From Pezicula radicicola (lineage: Eukaryota > Ascomycota > Leotiomycetes > Helotiales > Dermateaceae): a stretch of 64,000 nucleotides of DNA. The stretch lies in contig PDUO01000078.1 in NCBI GenBank assembly GCA_003008705.1, forward strand, positions 62,001-126,000. Reading direction: 5' to 3'. A program made the position numbers and the translations under genes. The notes under the pieces were generated by a model. That model did not search any database. It was not told where the DNA came from and saw only the letters and a list, made by a program, of their open reading frames with translations. Positions 33,268-45,875 of the stretch are shown here, one piece after another (position 1 is the stretch's first letter; every line of letters begins with the position of its first letter).

Positions 33268-34363
33268 ATGGCCGAAGCAACATCTACTCCCACTCCCACT
33301 CCCACTCCCACTCCCTCCTTTGTGATTAAGGATGATATGACAAAGAGCCAGATTATCCACGAGCTTGAAAAACATAGGCTCCCTACTCATGGCCTCAAAG
33401 CAGAGCTTGCAACACGATTGCAAATGAATCTCATTGGCTGGACCGACGGCGATGAGGAGTCCATGGCCAAGTATTTCCGCTGCACCAAAGATGTTCTCGA
33501 GGTTGCGTGTGAACGCTACGGTCAATCTCCTGTTGGAACCAAGCCAGAACTACGCCGGCGGATTTTCATTGCTGCTATGAAGACAACCAAAGGTAATTTA
33601 TCTCCAGCGTCCTGATTGGCAGCACTATTATTTATTGACTGATTAAACAGGAGCCGACAACGTTAATATTACCAACCAAATCCCTACTATTACTGCTGAA
33701 AATATTCCAACAACCACTCAAGTCCTACCACCACCAGCCATCCACCACCCAGTACTAGATCCGTGCTATACCAAATATCGTTCAGCACCTAGCTCACCAT
33801 TGATAACTGATACGAGCTCGAATAAGTTAGAGTCCGACTCGGAGGACTACTCTGATTTTGAACTATCATGCGACGAGCGTATGCCCCAGGTACGTACAAT
33901 CCATCCATCCACCCATCTATCCATCTATCCAGTAGCTTTCTGCCTTTTCGTTACTACAAGATTCTTCTTACTTACAATACATTACTCACAGGGTCCTAAG
34001 GGGATAATGAGATTGGACAAAGCTCAGGCGGCTACTGAGCAAAAAGAAGCCACGCCTGCTCAGACGACGATGACAAAGACGAAGACGCTACCCAAAAAAA
34101 CCACCCCACGAAAGACAACAACAGCCAAGATGACAACACAACAAAAGCAGAAGACTAAGACTAAGACTAAGACTAAGACTACGACGACACCTTCTTCAAA
34201 GACAGATAAAGAAACCCTGGTCAAAGACCAACAACTACATGATTGTGTCAGAGATCTTCTTCGTCAGATCCATTCTTCTCGTAGAGAGTTGGTGAATAAG
34301 GAGTGGGATAGGATGGCGGGTCTTCTTAGGGTTCAACTTCAACTTGTTCTTGATTTTTTGTAA
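33268..34363 (+). CDS. SAP-domain protein, paralogue of the Ulp1 gene's N-terminus, 311 residues
   Basis: Exons are 33268-33592, 33651-33889 and 33992-34363. Intron 1 (58 bp, gtaatt...acag, actgattaa branch) and intron 2 (102 bp, gtacgt...cacag) keep the frame. Intron 2 is also open, so it might be retained. A (TP)n run coded by CCCACT repeats is followed by a SAP-like helix pair (MTKSQIIHELEKHRL), then GWTDGDEESMAKYF and a second SAP-like unit. The same order occurs at 5298-5568. The middle is Ser/Asp-rich, and the C-terminus has a Lys/Thr repeat tract and a final Leu/Arg helix. There is no protease domain. A DNA-binding or chromatin role is likely from the SAP units, unproven. Confidence 0.7.
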
Positions 34364-35148
34364 GGGTTTTATGTTATGTTATCGTGAACCTTCCCTTCTT
34401 TCTCTTTTGTAATCTTTTGGTATTCATTTTTTTGCTTTTTTCTGTGGCATCATCTACTGAGAGAAGGGGGGACGCGGGGGGAGGTGAGGTTGTTGATTGA
34501 TTGATGGATTCTAGTTCTGGCCCCGTTTGAATTGTCAGCTTTCCGCTTAACAATATCTACCTTTGTAATACAAAAAGAGAGATTGGATTTTTTGTTTGTT
34601 TGTTGTTGTTAAGTTATTCTAGATAGATAGCTGTCTTTCGTCCTTTCTATTCTTTAGGGAAATAAATGTTGCAGGACAGTTAGTCTTTGAATTAAATCAT
34701 TACCATGCATTCGCTCATTGATTACTCTATTGCCCACTAACTCGCTAAACTTGTTGTAATTAATTAGTTTATATAGTAAAGAGACTCTTGAAAGAAAGAT
34801 AATGTACAGTATACCGTACCATAAACCCATCTTCAATAAGGGCTTGCTCATTGTTCTTAATTTTTGGAGTGGTGCGCAGAAAGTACCATCTCGCATAATA
34901 AAGATACAGTTCAAATAAAGGGAAAAGTAGAATAGCAAACACAAACACGCAGCTTTAAGTGATATAATGTTGTTTTACATATATAACTAACCCACCTAGC
35001 TAGCCATCTTCATCCCACTCTTCCTCTACACACTACATACTGCACACTCAACTCGGTCAATCAGTCAAGTCAGTCAGTTTGTAGCCTGCAACAAACCAAG
35101 TTCATTCATTCCTTCATTTATTCCTTCGTTCGTCAAAGGAAAACAAAA
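34364..35148. other. Intergenic, no gene seen
   Basis: 3' flank of the SAP gene, then AT-rich DNA, then a CAATCAGTCAAGTCAG-type stretch at about 35056-35080 that may be the 5' UTR of the next gene. Confidence 0.5.
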
Positions 35149-35983
35149 ATGAACAACAAGTCAAACGGAAAAGCAGCCCAGGCAGCCCAGCATGAAAAAA
35201 AGGACGGGCTATTATTACCCCATGAAATAACATCGAGTCAAGACCCACCACCAAAGGTATTTATTTATTTTGGTTTCGAGTGCCCGCCCTACCCTCGCTC
35301 TCTTCTGTCTATCTATCCGTACCTAGCAGTAATAAAAATATAAAACTAATGCAAAAGAAAAATCTACAGAAGATACAGATCGAATTCATGGACACGAAGA
35401 TGCAGAGAAACATACTAGCAGACGCCGAAATGCGTAAGGTAAGTTAGTCATATCAGTTAGTCTATGATTTGTACCCTTGTATCTTCTTCTTTGTTATTTC
35501 CGTATTACATAACATAACATACAGTTTTATCTAACGCTGATTGTTATCATAATAAAAGAAGTACGAGGAAGACCTATGCAAGAATAATCTGGTCTGGAAG
35601 GAACAGGGATATTCGGCTTTGGAGATCGATCAGAATAACACCATCCGAAAACTTGTAAGTATATCTAGAAACTAAAATATTCTTTTTAACGTTAATTCCT
35701 CCTCTAATTCTATCCTTACCCTTATCCTTATCATTATTACACCTCTCTCTCTCTGACTCTCTCTGACCACCCCTTCTTATTTATTCTCTATCTATCTACA
35801 CCTTTCTAATATCAGCGTCTGGGTTGGGGCGGGGGCATATAGCAATTACAACTCTTCGACCATGAAGTCGCGCACGAATGGCTCTGTAACCAACTCCACG
35901 AAGAACAGGACCGCAGAGCCGAGCTGGAAGATCAGATCAAGAAAGTAAAGGAGGATGAGGCGGAATTGTTGAGATTGCAGTAG
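35149..35983 (+). CDS. Small coiled-coil protein in four exons, 137 residues
   Basis: Exons are 35149-35256, 35370-35438, 35559-35654 and 35843-35983. Every intron has a clear donor (gtattt, gtaagt, gtaagt) and an AG acceptor, with ctaat/ctaac-like branch sites in the first two. All are in phase 0, giving 36+23+32+46 residues ending in TAG. The N-terminus is Lys/Ala/Gln-rich. From exon 2 on, the protein is a charged amphipathic helix (Gln, Glu, Leu, Lys) ending in repeated Glu-Asp/Glu-Leu, typical of a coiled coil that pairs with another protein. Acceptor choice for introns 2 and 3 is slightly uncertain. The consistent phase across short exons is strong evidence of a real gene. Family unknown. 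Confidence 0.7.
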
Positions 35984-38388
35984 GAGTATCTACGGCTTGC
36001 TACATGGCGATCGAAGAAATAACTGAGGAGAGAGAGGGAGAGCAATAGGCAAATAGGGAATAGGGAATAGGGTGGTGCTTCTCTTTGAACTAAAACTAGC
36101 AGTGAACTTACTTGGAGTGATTGGACGAGATTTGGGCATAGAAACGATGTGATTTCAGCAACATCGGCGATGAAGCAAGGCGGTGAAATACTGGGAGTCG
36201 GTGGACAAAGCTGAGGAGGTACTGGTGGTGGTCGACAGCAAGGTGGCCGTGGCGGGACAATACCACGCATGAACACGGCGAATTTTACAACAGGCTGACG
36301 TACGGTAATCGGAATCCCGTGCACTGATGATAACTTGGCACCGTTTCATGAGAAGAATCCCCTCGTTGGAATATTGAGGGAAATAGTTTCGGTCCAAGTG
36401 GCCGTAATAATCCTCCATAATTAATTGAGTGGATAGGCGAGGTACGAAGTACAGTACAGGGTCCTGTGCGCTGTACACAAGCCAAGGTTAGCGAATCTCT
36501 AAACGGTGTAAGCAACATGTCGCCTACTATTGTTTTTTCTTTGTCCCTTGTCCCCTTTGTATCCTCTACCTACTATGCTTAACCGAAAGCAATCATATAT
36601 CATCATAATTTCTTCTTCTTCTTCTTGTGTTCATCCTTTCTTCAGGTGTTGGGGATAAACATGGCGGTATCGTAATACGCCCTGTCAAACGTACAAAAGA
36701 ATGAAGATATAAACATCTAGGCGATATTTGTGAAGCTGCATGTAAAATGCACGGTTACTTACGCATGATGTACTCGAGATCCCCCTTATGTATATACCCT
36801 ACTTATTTGTATACTTTTTAGAAGGAGGTACGACGGAGAAGAAGAGTTATCCCAGGGGGGGAAGTTACTAGAAAATAGATTTTCTTAGCGTAAAACTTAG
36901 TACAATCTTAGTAGTCTTTTTTTCCTATTTAGGACAAATAGCTAAGGATATTTTACCTTTTAGGAATAATACGCAAGGCATTGTTAGGCAGACATCTACC
37001 TTAAGGTAATATTGCCTTAGGCTCCAAAATCCAATTATATGGGCACAGCAATTCGAGACCACGAGCTTGAGCCACCTCCAATCAAACCATCTCAAGCCAA
37101 CCATTTGCACACCAATCCTTCTCAGGACAATCATTTTTCAAGCCAAGCCCGAGAGGTCATCTCAAGTCAACACTTCTCAACTCAAGTTCAAGCCATCCGA
37201 AGTTAATCCTTCTCCAGGATCCCAGCCAACAACTCCAACATATTGTCTCGTCCAAGAACAAACTTAATTCCCAGGTGCAGGATCAGGACCAGGACCAGGT
37301 GCAAGTCAAGCCCAAGTTCCAGATTAAGATTAAACATCGGCCCTTTAACTATAACGCCAGCCATTTCTGGACTCTTCTAACTTCCCAGACTCCTTTCAAG
37401 GAACACTACCAGCACCGGCAGCTCAAGTAAACCCCACAAAAGCCACACCAACACAGCTCAGAGGATTCTTCTGGGTCAAATCTGATGTCCTGAACATCAT
37501 TCGCTGTTTCATTATGACCAGGTACATATACATATACAATGTCAACCACTCCCACTCCTTCGTATAAATGATATCATTTATATTTATCTTATACCTCCTC
37601 TCGAACTTCATATAAAGCAATTATTGGCTCTTTGCATCATTAATTTCGATCGCCTCTTGAACGACCCGACGGGCGCTCTAAAAAGCACAAGCGGCATCAC
37701 AGGCACATGAAGAGGCGTCCTGGTACAAGATTTCAGAGCGATGGAGACAGATGAGTCGATAATGATGAGGATACTTTTGTGAGAACCAAAACGAAGAAGA
37801 AGAAGAAGGAGACAAAGGTGAAGAGCTTTGGTTTCTACTTGTTATAGGTACTTGTACAGCCATGATGGTGGCTTGTTGGTAGTGTCCGAGTTATTATGTG
37901 GATAATACGGAATGTTTTGGTATTCCTGGGTTCATTTTTGTTTATTTGTTTCTTTGGGTTGGTTGAATTAGTTCTCTGGGGCCTCATGGGTACGACTTGG
38001 GAGGGAGTATAGACTTGGAATTGGGACTGGGATTTCTGGGCTCTTAGGGGTGAGAGTTGTCATGATCCTGCTCATAGTGAGGAGCTCACTGATGTTTTTT
38101 ATGGTGGTAATAATGAAAGTACGCTGGAAAACGCAGCTATCAATAATGGTCATAGCTTACCTAGTAAAGGTTCCCTTCTCGACCACGGCGAAGAGTTAGA
38201 CCGCGCTAGAGAGCAGGACTATATGCAGCTACCGGTACAGGTACTTTATTCATGGAAACGAAGACGAACAGAAGTTCTCTGTCTCTAATCAATTCCACCA
38301 CCGGTATTACTGTCACTACGGGTACGGACACTGTCGCGGATATAAAAGGGTTTATGTTCAGATTCGGATTCGAGTTCCAAATTAAAAT
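35984..38388. other. No supported gene
   Basis: Short frames on both strands lack motifs. A Gln/Pro/Ser-rich plus-strand stretch at 37067-37290 has CAAG/CAGG repeats and decays into stops, so it may be a relic. A minus-strand frame from ATG 36418 (about 87 codons) has no support beyond length. Confidence 0.4.
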
Positions 38389-39537
38389 TTGGCTGGCTCA
38401 CTCATTTCTAGTGCTATTAACGGTAACGGGGTCGGTGAAGGTGAAGTTGATGCTGCTAGAGATAGCGGCATCACCCACAAGGATCTCTCACATCTTCCAC
38501 ATTCTTCTCTTTCTCCTCCTCCTCCACCACCACCACCTCCTACTCATCTCAGGACGCCTACTTTTGATAGCTATTCAAGTTACAAAGATACCACAAGAAT
38601 TTTACCTTGATCTCGTGGCCAAAGAGAAGGCTGTAGTACACAGCAGCTCCGAATGGCAAGGGACGAGTACTCAAACTACCTAATTCCCACAATAATCACG
38701 ACGCCTCCTGATGACCCTCGAAGCTAATCCCAATCTCCTTAGTCTACGTTTACATTTCTTTTTTTTTCCCATCTTCATCCTCCTCACATCCTGCTCCCTC
38801 TACCTACAATCAAGGAAACCGCCTGCGCCCTATATATCTGCTTTGACACAACAATGCCGGATATGCAAGGCCTCGAAGGCGCTGGCGCTGCACCCACCGA
38901 GGCTGAAGACACATTTTACGACTCGGATTCTAGTCTCGATTATATCGGTATACGCGAGGGGATCCTTCGTTGGCGTAAGAATGTTCACGATGCAGTTACT
39001 AGTGTCGTGGTCATAGGCAATCGCGAAGATCTACTTGTGTTTGCGAGAAACAGTATCACCATACATATCTTCATCTCTTCCCAAATCCTCCGATGAAATT
39101 TCTTCATTCGCACCACGTGTGTAACCAAGCGGGGATTTCATTGCCCCAGAAGTTACTGATCAAAGGTATTCAAAACTCACGGGACCAAGAGCTCAAAATA
39201 TTAGAAAATCCCACAAGAGTAAAACTCCTCCACAACCTTCAAGTCCCGACAAACCCACAACCCTATCCTTGACATCTTCGTCTATACGCAGAATACTTGG
39301 TCTCGGGTGGGAAAGGAGTACCTCAAAGAGCAACATCAACATATCACTGTATGAAGGTACGATTTTCCGAGCTTTTCCTCCTTGTTCGCCTTCTGCAATT
39401 CCTTACTGCCATTATACTAATCTTGTCTACTTCCAGATGATAAAGAAATGAACAAGGATGACGAGGGCCGTGTCAGCGATCAAGAGGGAGAACACGAATC
39501 CGAAGATACAGGGTTCCGTCGAGGGCTCGGAGGGTAA
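38389..39537 (+). pseudogene. Low-complexity gene broken by nonsense and frameshift
   Basis: One frame from 38389 has protein-like composition: a Gly/Asp-rich start, a nine-residue poly-Pro run, a Tyr/Ser/Asp-rich stretch, then an acidic segment from an ATG at 38854. It is interrupted by TGA, TAA and TAG codons that would be CGA, CAA and CAG before C-to-T change. The frame shifts by one at about 39050. It then runs through a Ser-rich region with a TAA at about 39121 (probably CAA once) and a basic stretch. A normal-looking intron (gtacga...ttccag, about 39357-39436) leads to an acidic tail ending in TAA at 39537. Family unknown. Confidence 0.4.
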
Positions 39538-39829
39538 TGATGCCATTGATATTGAGGTCACTATAGACGATCCCCAAAACACCAAATTTGCCGACAAGAA
39601 GGTATCGTGGGTATCGTTCGGTCAGACGCCGTTACGCTACGCAACTTGCTGATCTTTTCAGGAACCCATCTAGTATCGAGACCGACACCTTATACCTAGT
39701 CAGTAAAAAAAAACTACTCAATTTATTTCGCTAGGTGCTATACTTATATAGAACTATAGATCTATATCTTGCGTAGGGGCAGGAAATGGCTGAGCCAGTA
39801 AAATAGAAGCACTAAGCAGTCGGTAAAGC

Positions 39830-40102
39830 ATGCTTCTAAGAGCCGTAGGACTTGTACCAGAAGATGAATACGACGATATAGGCGAGGAAGATTCAGTTCC
39901 TTGTAATCTGAGTAACCCTGCTACTAACTTTGCATGCGAACTTTGTGCAGCCGAATTTCCGAGCATCGATGTTCCTAGAATGGACAGCGCGAAGTTGGCT
40001 ATGCACCTTCGAGAATTCAAGTACATCAGTAGATCCACTACTACTGTCTATACCAAGAATGAATTACTAACTATTACAATGTCTAACCATTTATTTACAT
40101 AA
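39830..40102 (+). CDS. Hypothetical 90-residue frame, perhaps a relic
   Basis: The frame begins at ATG 39830 and encodes an acidic patch, one Cys-x2-Cys pair followed by Ala/Phe/Pro, and a Ser/Thr-rich end. There is no intron or motif that fixes a family. A minus-strand frame of similar length covers the same bases. Confidence 0.2.
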   Translation: MLLRAVGLVPEDEYDDIGEEDSVPCNLSNPATNFACELCAAEFPSIDVPRMDSAKLAMHLREFKYISRSTTTVYTKNELLTITMSNHLFT

Positions 40103-41961
40103 CGACCTCTGAGTCTGCTTCCACAAGTTATTTACCCTCTTACTACCCCTCATTACTATCTTTTTCTATATACTATCCATGAAGACATTTGTAAAGCTTA
40201 TATTTTAAATCTACAAGATCTTACAACAAGCTAATACCAGACCCATGATACAGGAAAATCAGGCAGGTATATAAGTTAGTTTTAGGCACAGTGCTCTAAT
40301 GTATCTAAGTGACCCCAGCTTTGGTAGCAGGTGCAATAATAATGCCGAATTGGCGAATGTACTGTACATATAGATCTAGCGAAGAGACAACAAAAATCAT
40401 TACACAAAGACCTACTTACTGGGAGCTATATGGACTTAGAAAATATTACATTACATCTTCAACTAGGGCTTCTGTCGGGTCTTAGAGAACTTCAAATCTT
40501 CTAAAGCTTTCTACCGGCTCGGGAATAGTGTGCGTATACCTTACTCATCTTCTGCAGAGGAGGAGTTAAGTGCCTTGCAGGGAATGCTGGCGAGCTTTCT
40601 TCTTTTTCTTATTGTTGTTGTTGAGTCTATTATTACTTAATACTAAATGGTGAGCTAATGGATGGATACATGTGATAATATACAAAAATATACAACCTAA
40701 CGCTGTCATGGGATCGCTGTTCTCTGATTTTGCTCTGATTGATTGATTGATTGATTGATCGATTCTCCCTTCTCTCTATTATCGCCCAGATAGGTTGGGG
40801 ATGGGATCTAGATTTGAAGATAGAAACCATCAGACAGAGGTGTAGAGAGTGTTGTTGATCTTGTTTAATTTCAATACTGTATCGAACGATTTCTAATCTG
40901 CAATGGTGTATTGTATCAATATTACTTCCTACAAATGGTAAAGATGGGATTGTCTCCCACCCAGGAACAGGAAAACGCATAGATGGTCTATCCTTATTAC
41001 GTACAGTACATGCTTCTCCTACAATAGTACTGAGTGGGTATACTGAGCTATAGCCCGTTTTCGGGCAGTGGAGTAACTCTTCTCCTCGAACGACTCACAT
41101 CGAACGACTCACTTTTCTAATCAGATCTATCTCAGCAGCCTCAAGCTTTGCGACTAGTTTTTCTCGTTGGCGTATCATAGCATATGTACCTACCTTACCT
41201 TGTAGATATATAAAGTCAGAAAGCAAGGGTAGTTAGTTGTATTATGGAGGGTGCTTCCTGTTTGTTTTATGCGTACAGACACGAAAGACTCCAGTCCAGC
41301 CCGGCTCAGCTAGCCCACCATCCTATACTCCTGATATATGTATAAAAACAAAAGAAACTCCCAATTTGTTGAATAGCAATGAGGTGGCAATATGTGGGTG
41401 GCAAGGTGGAGTTGTATTCTGTGCGGAGCAAAGAAGCTTTGAAATGAGGCGGTTACACCGTTATATAAGTATTCCAATCTCATTCAACACACGTCTGAAG
41501 ATGTATGTGAGTGTTCAAACTAACTCTGTAGCATTTCGATGGTGACATAACAGCTCTCATCTGTACGCGTATTTCCACGCCCATTTCCATTTCCGGAACA
41601 ATACACTCCTGGAAACACGATCGTCGTTCATCTTGTATTCTTCCTTTGAATCGAGAGTGCCCCTTCCAAATTCTAACAAGCGTTAGTAGTGGTGTATCAT
41701 TGCTCATGCCAGACCTCACAATGCTTGCATATTTTGCTTCTAGATAGCGTAGTCGTCTTCACGCTTGAGGCGCATCGCGAAAGGTAACTGCAGCGGATTC
41801 AGTCTGCGTATGGTTGCCATTGCGCGGATATTTTCGGGTCTGACAAGATGTTCAGCTAGAGCCGGAGGAATCTTTGTACAATCGATGCTCGGTGCACGGC
41901 TGACTTACCTGCCCAGGTACCTTCTCCACAAACCTCATATTATCATTCCTCCTCCTCAAGC
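40103..41961. other. No supported gene
   Basis: AT-rich DNA with a (GATT)n run at about 40735-40766. Scattered frames lack motifs. Confidence 0.45.
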
Positions 41962-44115
41962 ATGACTGAAATGGTCACACGCGTCATATCTCCGCCGTCG
42001 CACGCAACGAGAATTGAGGCTGTCATCGGCAACGTCTCATACTTCCTCATACCTCACGCTACAGTCAGCATCTCGCCTCCCCATCTAACCTCCCTCATCT
42101 ATGAAAATCCCCAAGGACCTGCCTGACAGGACATCTACAGAACTTCCTTGGCGGCCTTGCCAGCGTAGACAGTTCCCTGGTACCGACTACTATCATCATC
42201 ACAACAACAGCAACAGCAACAACAACAACACCTATCAATGAGAATGTCTTGATGCGATCGCTGGAGAATTTCTATCATGAGAGATTGCCCAAAGACGACG
42301 CGTTCGATCCCATCTTCTTCCAACACATTCTATTCTATGGAGCGAGGCAAGATCAAGTGAAGCTCGACGAAGGCTCAATGTCGCTTTTGGGGGATTGGGG
42401 CACGAAACACATATCTTTCGTGGCATGTGATGCAACTTCCGCTGCGCATCCTCCACCTCCAGGACCGTATGTCCTTGGCAAAGGCCAGACTTGGGAGCCT
42501 TGGAGAGTCTATATCGACTGTGACAACACCCTGATGATATCGTTCGTACCTGGTAGAGGCGGTAGCAGTTGGTAAGCTTATTCGCATCAGTCAGTACCCA
42601 AATTTCTGGATCTCTAACGTCTACAGTGCTCTGGAAGAACTGGGTTCTACGCTCACATCTAACCAACTCGGAGTCGTTGTTCCCCCAAGGTGTTATTCCG
42701 TAAAATCCAAGGAGCAACCACTTGCAGGCGCGCGCATAGTTGTGAAGGACAATTTTGACATTGAAGGGTTCAAGACTTTCATCTGCAGCAAAGCCTAGCT
42801 CGAATACCAGCAACCAGCTAACAAGACAGCAGCTTATATTTAACGACTCCTTGACCAAGGCACCATTCTTCTGGGCAAAGCAAACCTGCAAGCTTGGATC
42901 ATACGTGAAGAGCCATTGGAATGAATTGACTTCTTGGCACCATTCAACCCTCGCGGCGATGGCTATCAGACTACCTCAGGAAGTAGCAATGGCAGTGGAA
43001 CTTTTCCGTTGGATCGGACAGTACGTGTGATCAAGTTCAAAAGGTTGTAGAACATCTCTGACCATTCACAGCAAACGGAAGTGGCAGGAAGCCTGCACAT
43101 TGGAACGGCTGCCCCAGTGTTTGACCTACCCATGGTGCACTTCCAATAATCGAGGTTACTGGCTTCTGGGGGTAGGTCGATCTTTTGGCTTGCTTATACA
43201 CCTACTAATAACCTCGTAGGTATTTCGATGCACCAGTCTTCTACGGCAGAGATACGACGGTGTTGTGGGACTTTGTCTCAGCCTGGTATGGCGACTCAGC
43301 AACGTTGGCAAGCACGAAAATCCCAAAGGCAATTAGTTGCCTTTACCGAATTCGAAGAGACAAACTGACGGTAGCACAGATACTATCGAAGGTGATTGTG
43401 CCTCAAGAGTACATGCTCAATCTCCACGAAGACCAAGTGAAGCTAGGTCACGCTGTCGCTGACACCGCCACCGAAATCTGCGGTGCTACCAAAGACAGCC
43501 CGTCACTATCAAAAGCATGGGACAGCGACAAGCCAGACAAAAAGAACCACAGCAACCATCGAGGCGTATCTGAACAGGCAAATAGCGACTCTTTTGTAAG
43601 ACATGTTAAAAGTGAGAAAATGGCGGCTAAAGATCTAACAGGCTGGATGCGACCACTACTATTATGATGTGTACTACCAATACTAAGAGTTTTACGCAGT
43701 GTACATAAAACAAATTGGTAAGACACCCGTTGCGAATCGGTACATGAAGTGGGGATGGTTAGCCTCAAACTTCAAATGCACTTCCCTCGCGACACGATGC
43801 TAATTGTCATTGCAGGGAGATCCACAACAAATATACTCAAGAAGAGCGAGACGACCTGTTCAATCGCTTGTCGGTGCACAAGAAATGGCTGCTGGAGGAA
43901 GTCTTTCAGCCGTCGGGGGAGGATGTTGCGACAATGGTCGTGCCGATCGAGAATAGAGAGCCAATTATCGCGACGATCTGCCGTTGTACGTTCGTCCTAC
44001 TGTTATCTTACAGACATTATAAAGTCTTAATGGCAGAGTTAACAGTCCTAGCTAACCATTCTTTCACTAGTCGTATTACGATGGCTATCAATCCCAGCAA
44101 GTATGAAGCTACCTA
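41962..44115 (+). pseudogene. Amidase (amidase-signature family) pseudogene
   Basis: From ATG 41962 the plus strand keeps the order of a fungal amidase across several frames. There is an N-terminal segment, then at 42655-43020 the core with GARIVVKDNFDIEG (the conserved Lys region), a second segment with Leu-Gly-Lys-Ala-Asn, and [19 protein letters not shown], equivalent to the Gly/Ser-rich signature with the catalytic serines. Later frames at 43640-43790 resemble the C-terminal region. Stops and frame changes break it, for example the TAG after the first core segment and frame switches near 42900 and 43260. A CAACAG/CAACAA run lies at 42206-42231. Such amidases often sit in biosynthetic or catabolic clusters. 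Clearly non-functional as read. Confidence 0.6.
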
Positions 44116-44653
44116 AACCAGAGGAACCGCAAGGCCTGAAGGGAGACCTGTCGACTACAGAAGTCGCCATGAAGGCTGACGGCAAGAGCATTCCTAAGTA
44201 TGGAACTAGTGTTGATGGTAATACAACAGCTTACTTTGTGCTGATCTGATTGTCGACGGGATCTTGCGAGATTCCAAGTACAACACCAGAAGCAGTAACA
44301 AGTCTACTGTCGAATTTATTCGCATTTATCACCAGCCAAAGAGACTAGACAAGCAGTCCAAACAAGCATTGCAGTTTTTTGAAATGCAGGTTTAACCGCG
44401 AGACACAGAGAAAGGTAGGTAGTGTACAGACTTGTTGTTTCCTGAGCTATTAGATTAATTGCTTCATAGATGAACCCTCTTCTGGTACTTCAAACCCATC
44501 AAGAGTTGGTGACCTTACTCAGTGGTTTCGCGCCTCTGAATGTCTCACTGGTAATTGGCGGACCTGAAGTTACTGTCATTGGTCAGTCTTTCAAATACAA
44601 CTTGTATTCCCTATGCGCAGAGCTTGAATCGTTGATCTCTCATTGTCTTGTAT
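44116..44653. other. Relic frames between amidase and rDNA
   Basis: Short plus-strand frames continue without motif. The one at 44470-44655 ends at the rDNA border. No gene is supported. Confidence 0.35.
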
Positions 44654-45001
44654 AAGGCTACTCTACTACTTACACGACGGTATCGTACAATTAAGTCGTA
44701 TGCAAAAGATTTATTCCCACGCATGGTAAAATTTCAAGACGTCAGCTAGTGTTACGGACTTCCACCGCAGCACCGTTACCGACCAGCTAAGATTCAGGGC
44801 CGGGGGCCTATTTGTATCCGACTACCATGTGTGGGAGGAAATCACCTCTTTCTGGCATAGATTCTAACTTAGAGGTATTCAGCTATTATCTGGCATATAG
44901 TAGCTTCGCGGTACTACCTTGTTAAACAGCCGTAAGAACCAATTATCTAAATCAGCGTTTCCTCTCGTACTAAGCTGAATTACCATTGCGGCGACGGTCA
45001 T

Positions 45002-45043
<42 letters not shown>

Positions 45044-45059
45044 CGTCACGTTCCCTATT
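44654..45059 (-). rRNA. Partial 28S (large-subunit) rRNA, 3' end
   Basis: On the minus strand this reads as the last ~406 bases of fungal large-subunit rRNA. It starts near AATAGGGAACGTGA, passes through the conserved GACCGTCGTGAGACAGG and TTAGTACGAGAGGAAACG regions, and ends at GTAGAGTAGCCTT, the usual 3' end. A few substitutions (for example cgtgacgtggg where cgtgagctggg is usual) show it is not under rRNA selection. Upstream of the left border nothing else of rDNA is seen, so it is an isolated fragment, likely from integration of a DNA or RNA piece. Confidence 0.85.
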
Positions 45060-45548
45060 CTATAGTACCGACCTCGCTGTGGCATTTCCTCCACAGCTCA
45101 AGTGGCCACTGCTATATCCAGGCTGCGGGCCCTTCGACAGAGTCATCCTTTCGGATGGGAATAGCACGTCACCTAAGCCATCTCCGGGGAGACGACCAAC
45201 ACCCCCGTATCAACAACCGTCCTGAACCAATGCCTATTGGTGTCTCGATCATCGGACCCCCAAGTATGATATCCAAACCTCAACACCAAAACTCAATCGC
45301 TAACTCTGGCAGGACGGGATTTGATGCTACGTGAAATCGTCAAATTGGCATCTGTGAAGGCGAAGATACCAAAAATGGTGGCAACAGACAGCTCCATCTA
45401 TACCAATGGGCCTAGATTCTCAGGCTTAAACTCAAATGAGACTGGGCAATATCAAGCCTGCAACAAGTTTCCACGGTCGTCTTCCCATCTTAGGTGCTTT
45501 GTCATTTCGCTATAATTGTTTTTGCTTCAGGGTGCTACCTACTCTTGC
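45060..45548. other. Unassigned segment
   Basis: GC-richer than its surroundings. A plus-strand frame at about 45110-45300 has Pro-Ile-Gly-Val-Ser-Ile-Ile-Gly-Pro-Pro, reminiscent of the C-terminal strand of amidases, so it may be a displaced amidase piece. Too short to call. Confidence 0.3.
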
Positions 45549-45875
45549 TTACTTTGGATCAGATAGTATCGTGTCGCTAACATCCCTCTGCCGATGACAT
45601 GGTATGGTCTCATGAAATAAGCCCAGATGAATAGAGCTCCAAAACTTGCCTGTTCTTATATCAGCTCCGTCGGTTAATACGCTCAATCGTGGACCAAACT
45701 TGACAGCGTTACTTACACTAGATATAAGGAAGAAAGCCCCCGAAGACGGAGTACTCGCAGTCCGGCCGATAACTAAAAGCCATAACATGATCGGCCCACT
45801 AATAAAGTCTCCTATCGTCTCGCCGGTCCCTAGGACTGTGAATATCTTCGCCGTGTCTACCCTCCCCAGATGCAC
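45549..45875 (-). pseudogene. MFS-transporter-like fragment
   Basis: A 108-codon minus-strand frame with two hydrophobic segments. The first contains Gly-Thr-Gly-Glu-Thr-Ile-Gly-Asp then a helix with Gly-Pro-Ile-Met-Leu-Trp. The second follows a Ser-Gly loop. The spacing resembles one half of a pair of helices in fungal major-facilitator transporters (weak, remembered pattern). There is no full 12- or 14-helix set, so it is only a fragment. Confidence 0.35.

Noticed and set aside
35932..36324. Minus-strand frame of 130 codons overlapping the small coiled-coil gene
   Set aside because: It overlaps the last exon of the four-exon plus-strand gene, where splice sites and phase favour the plus strand.
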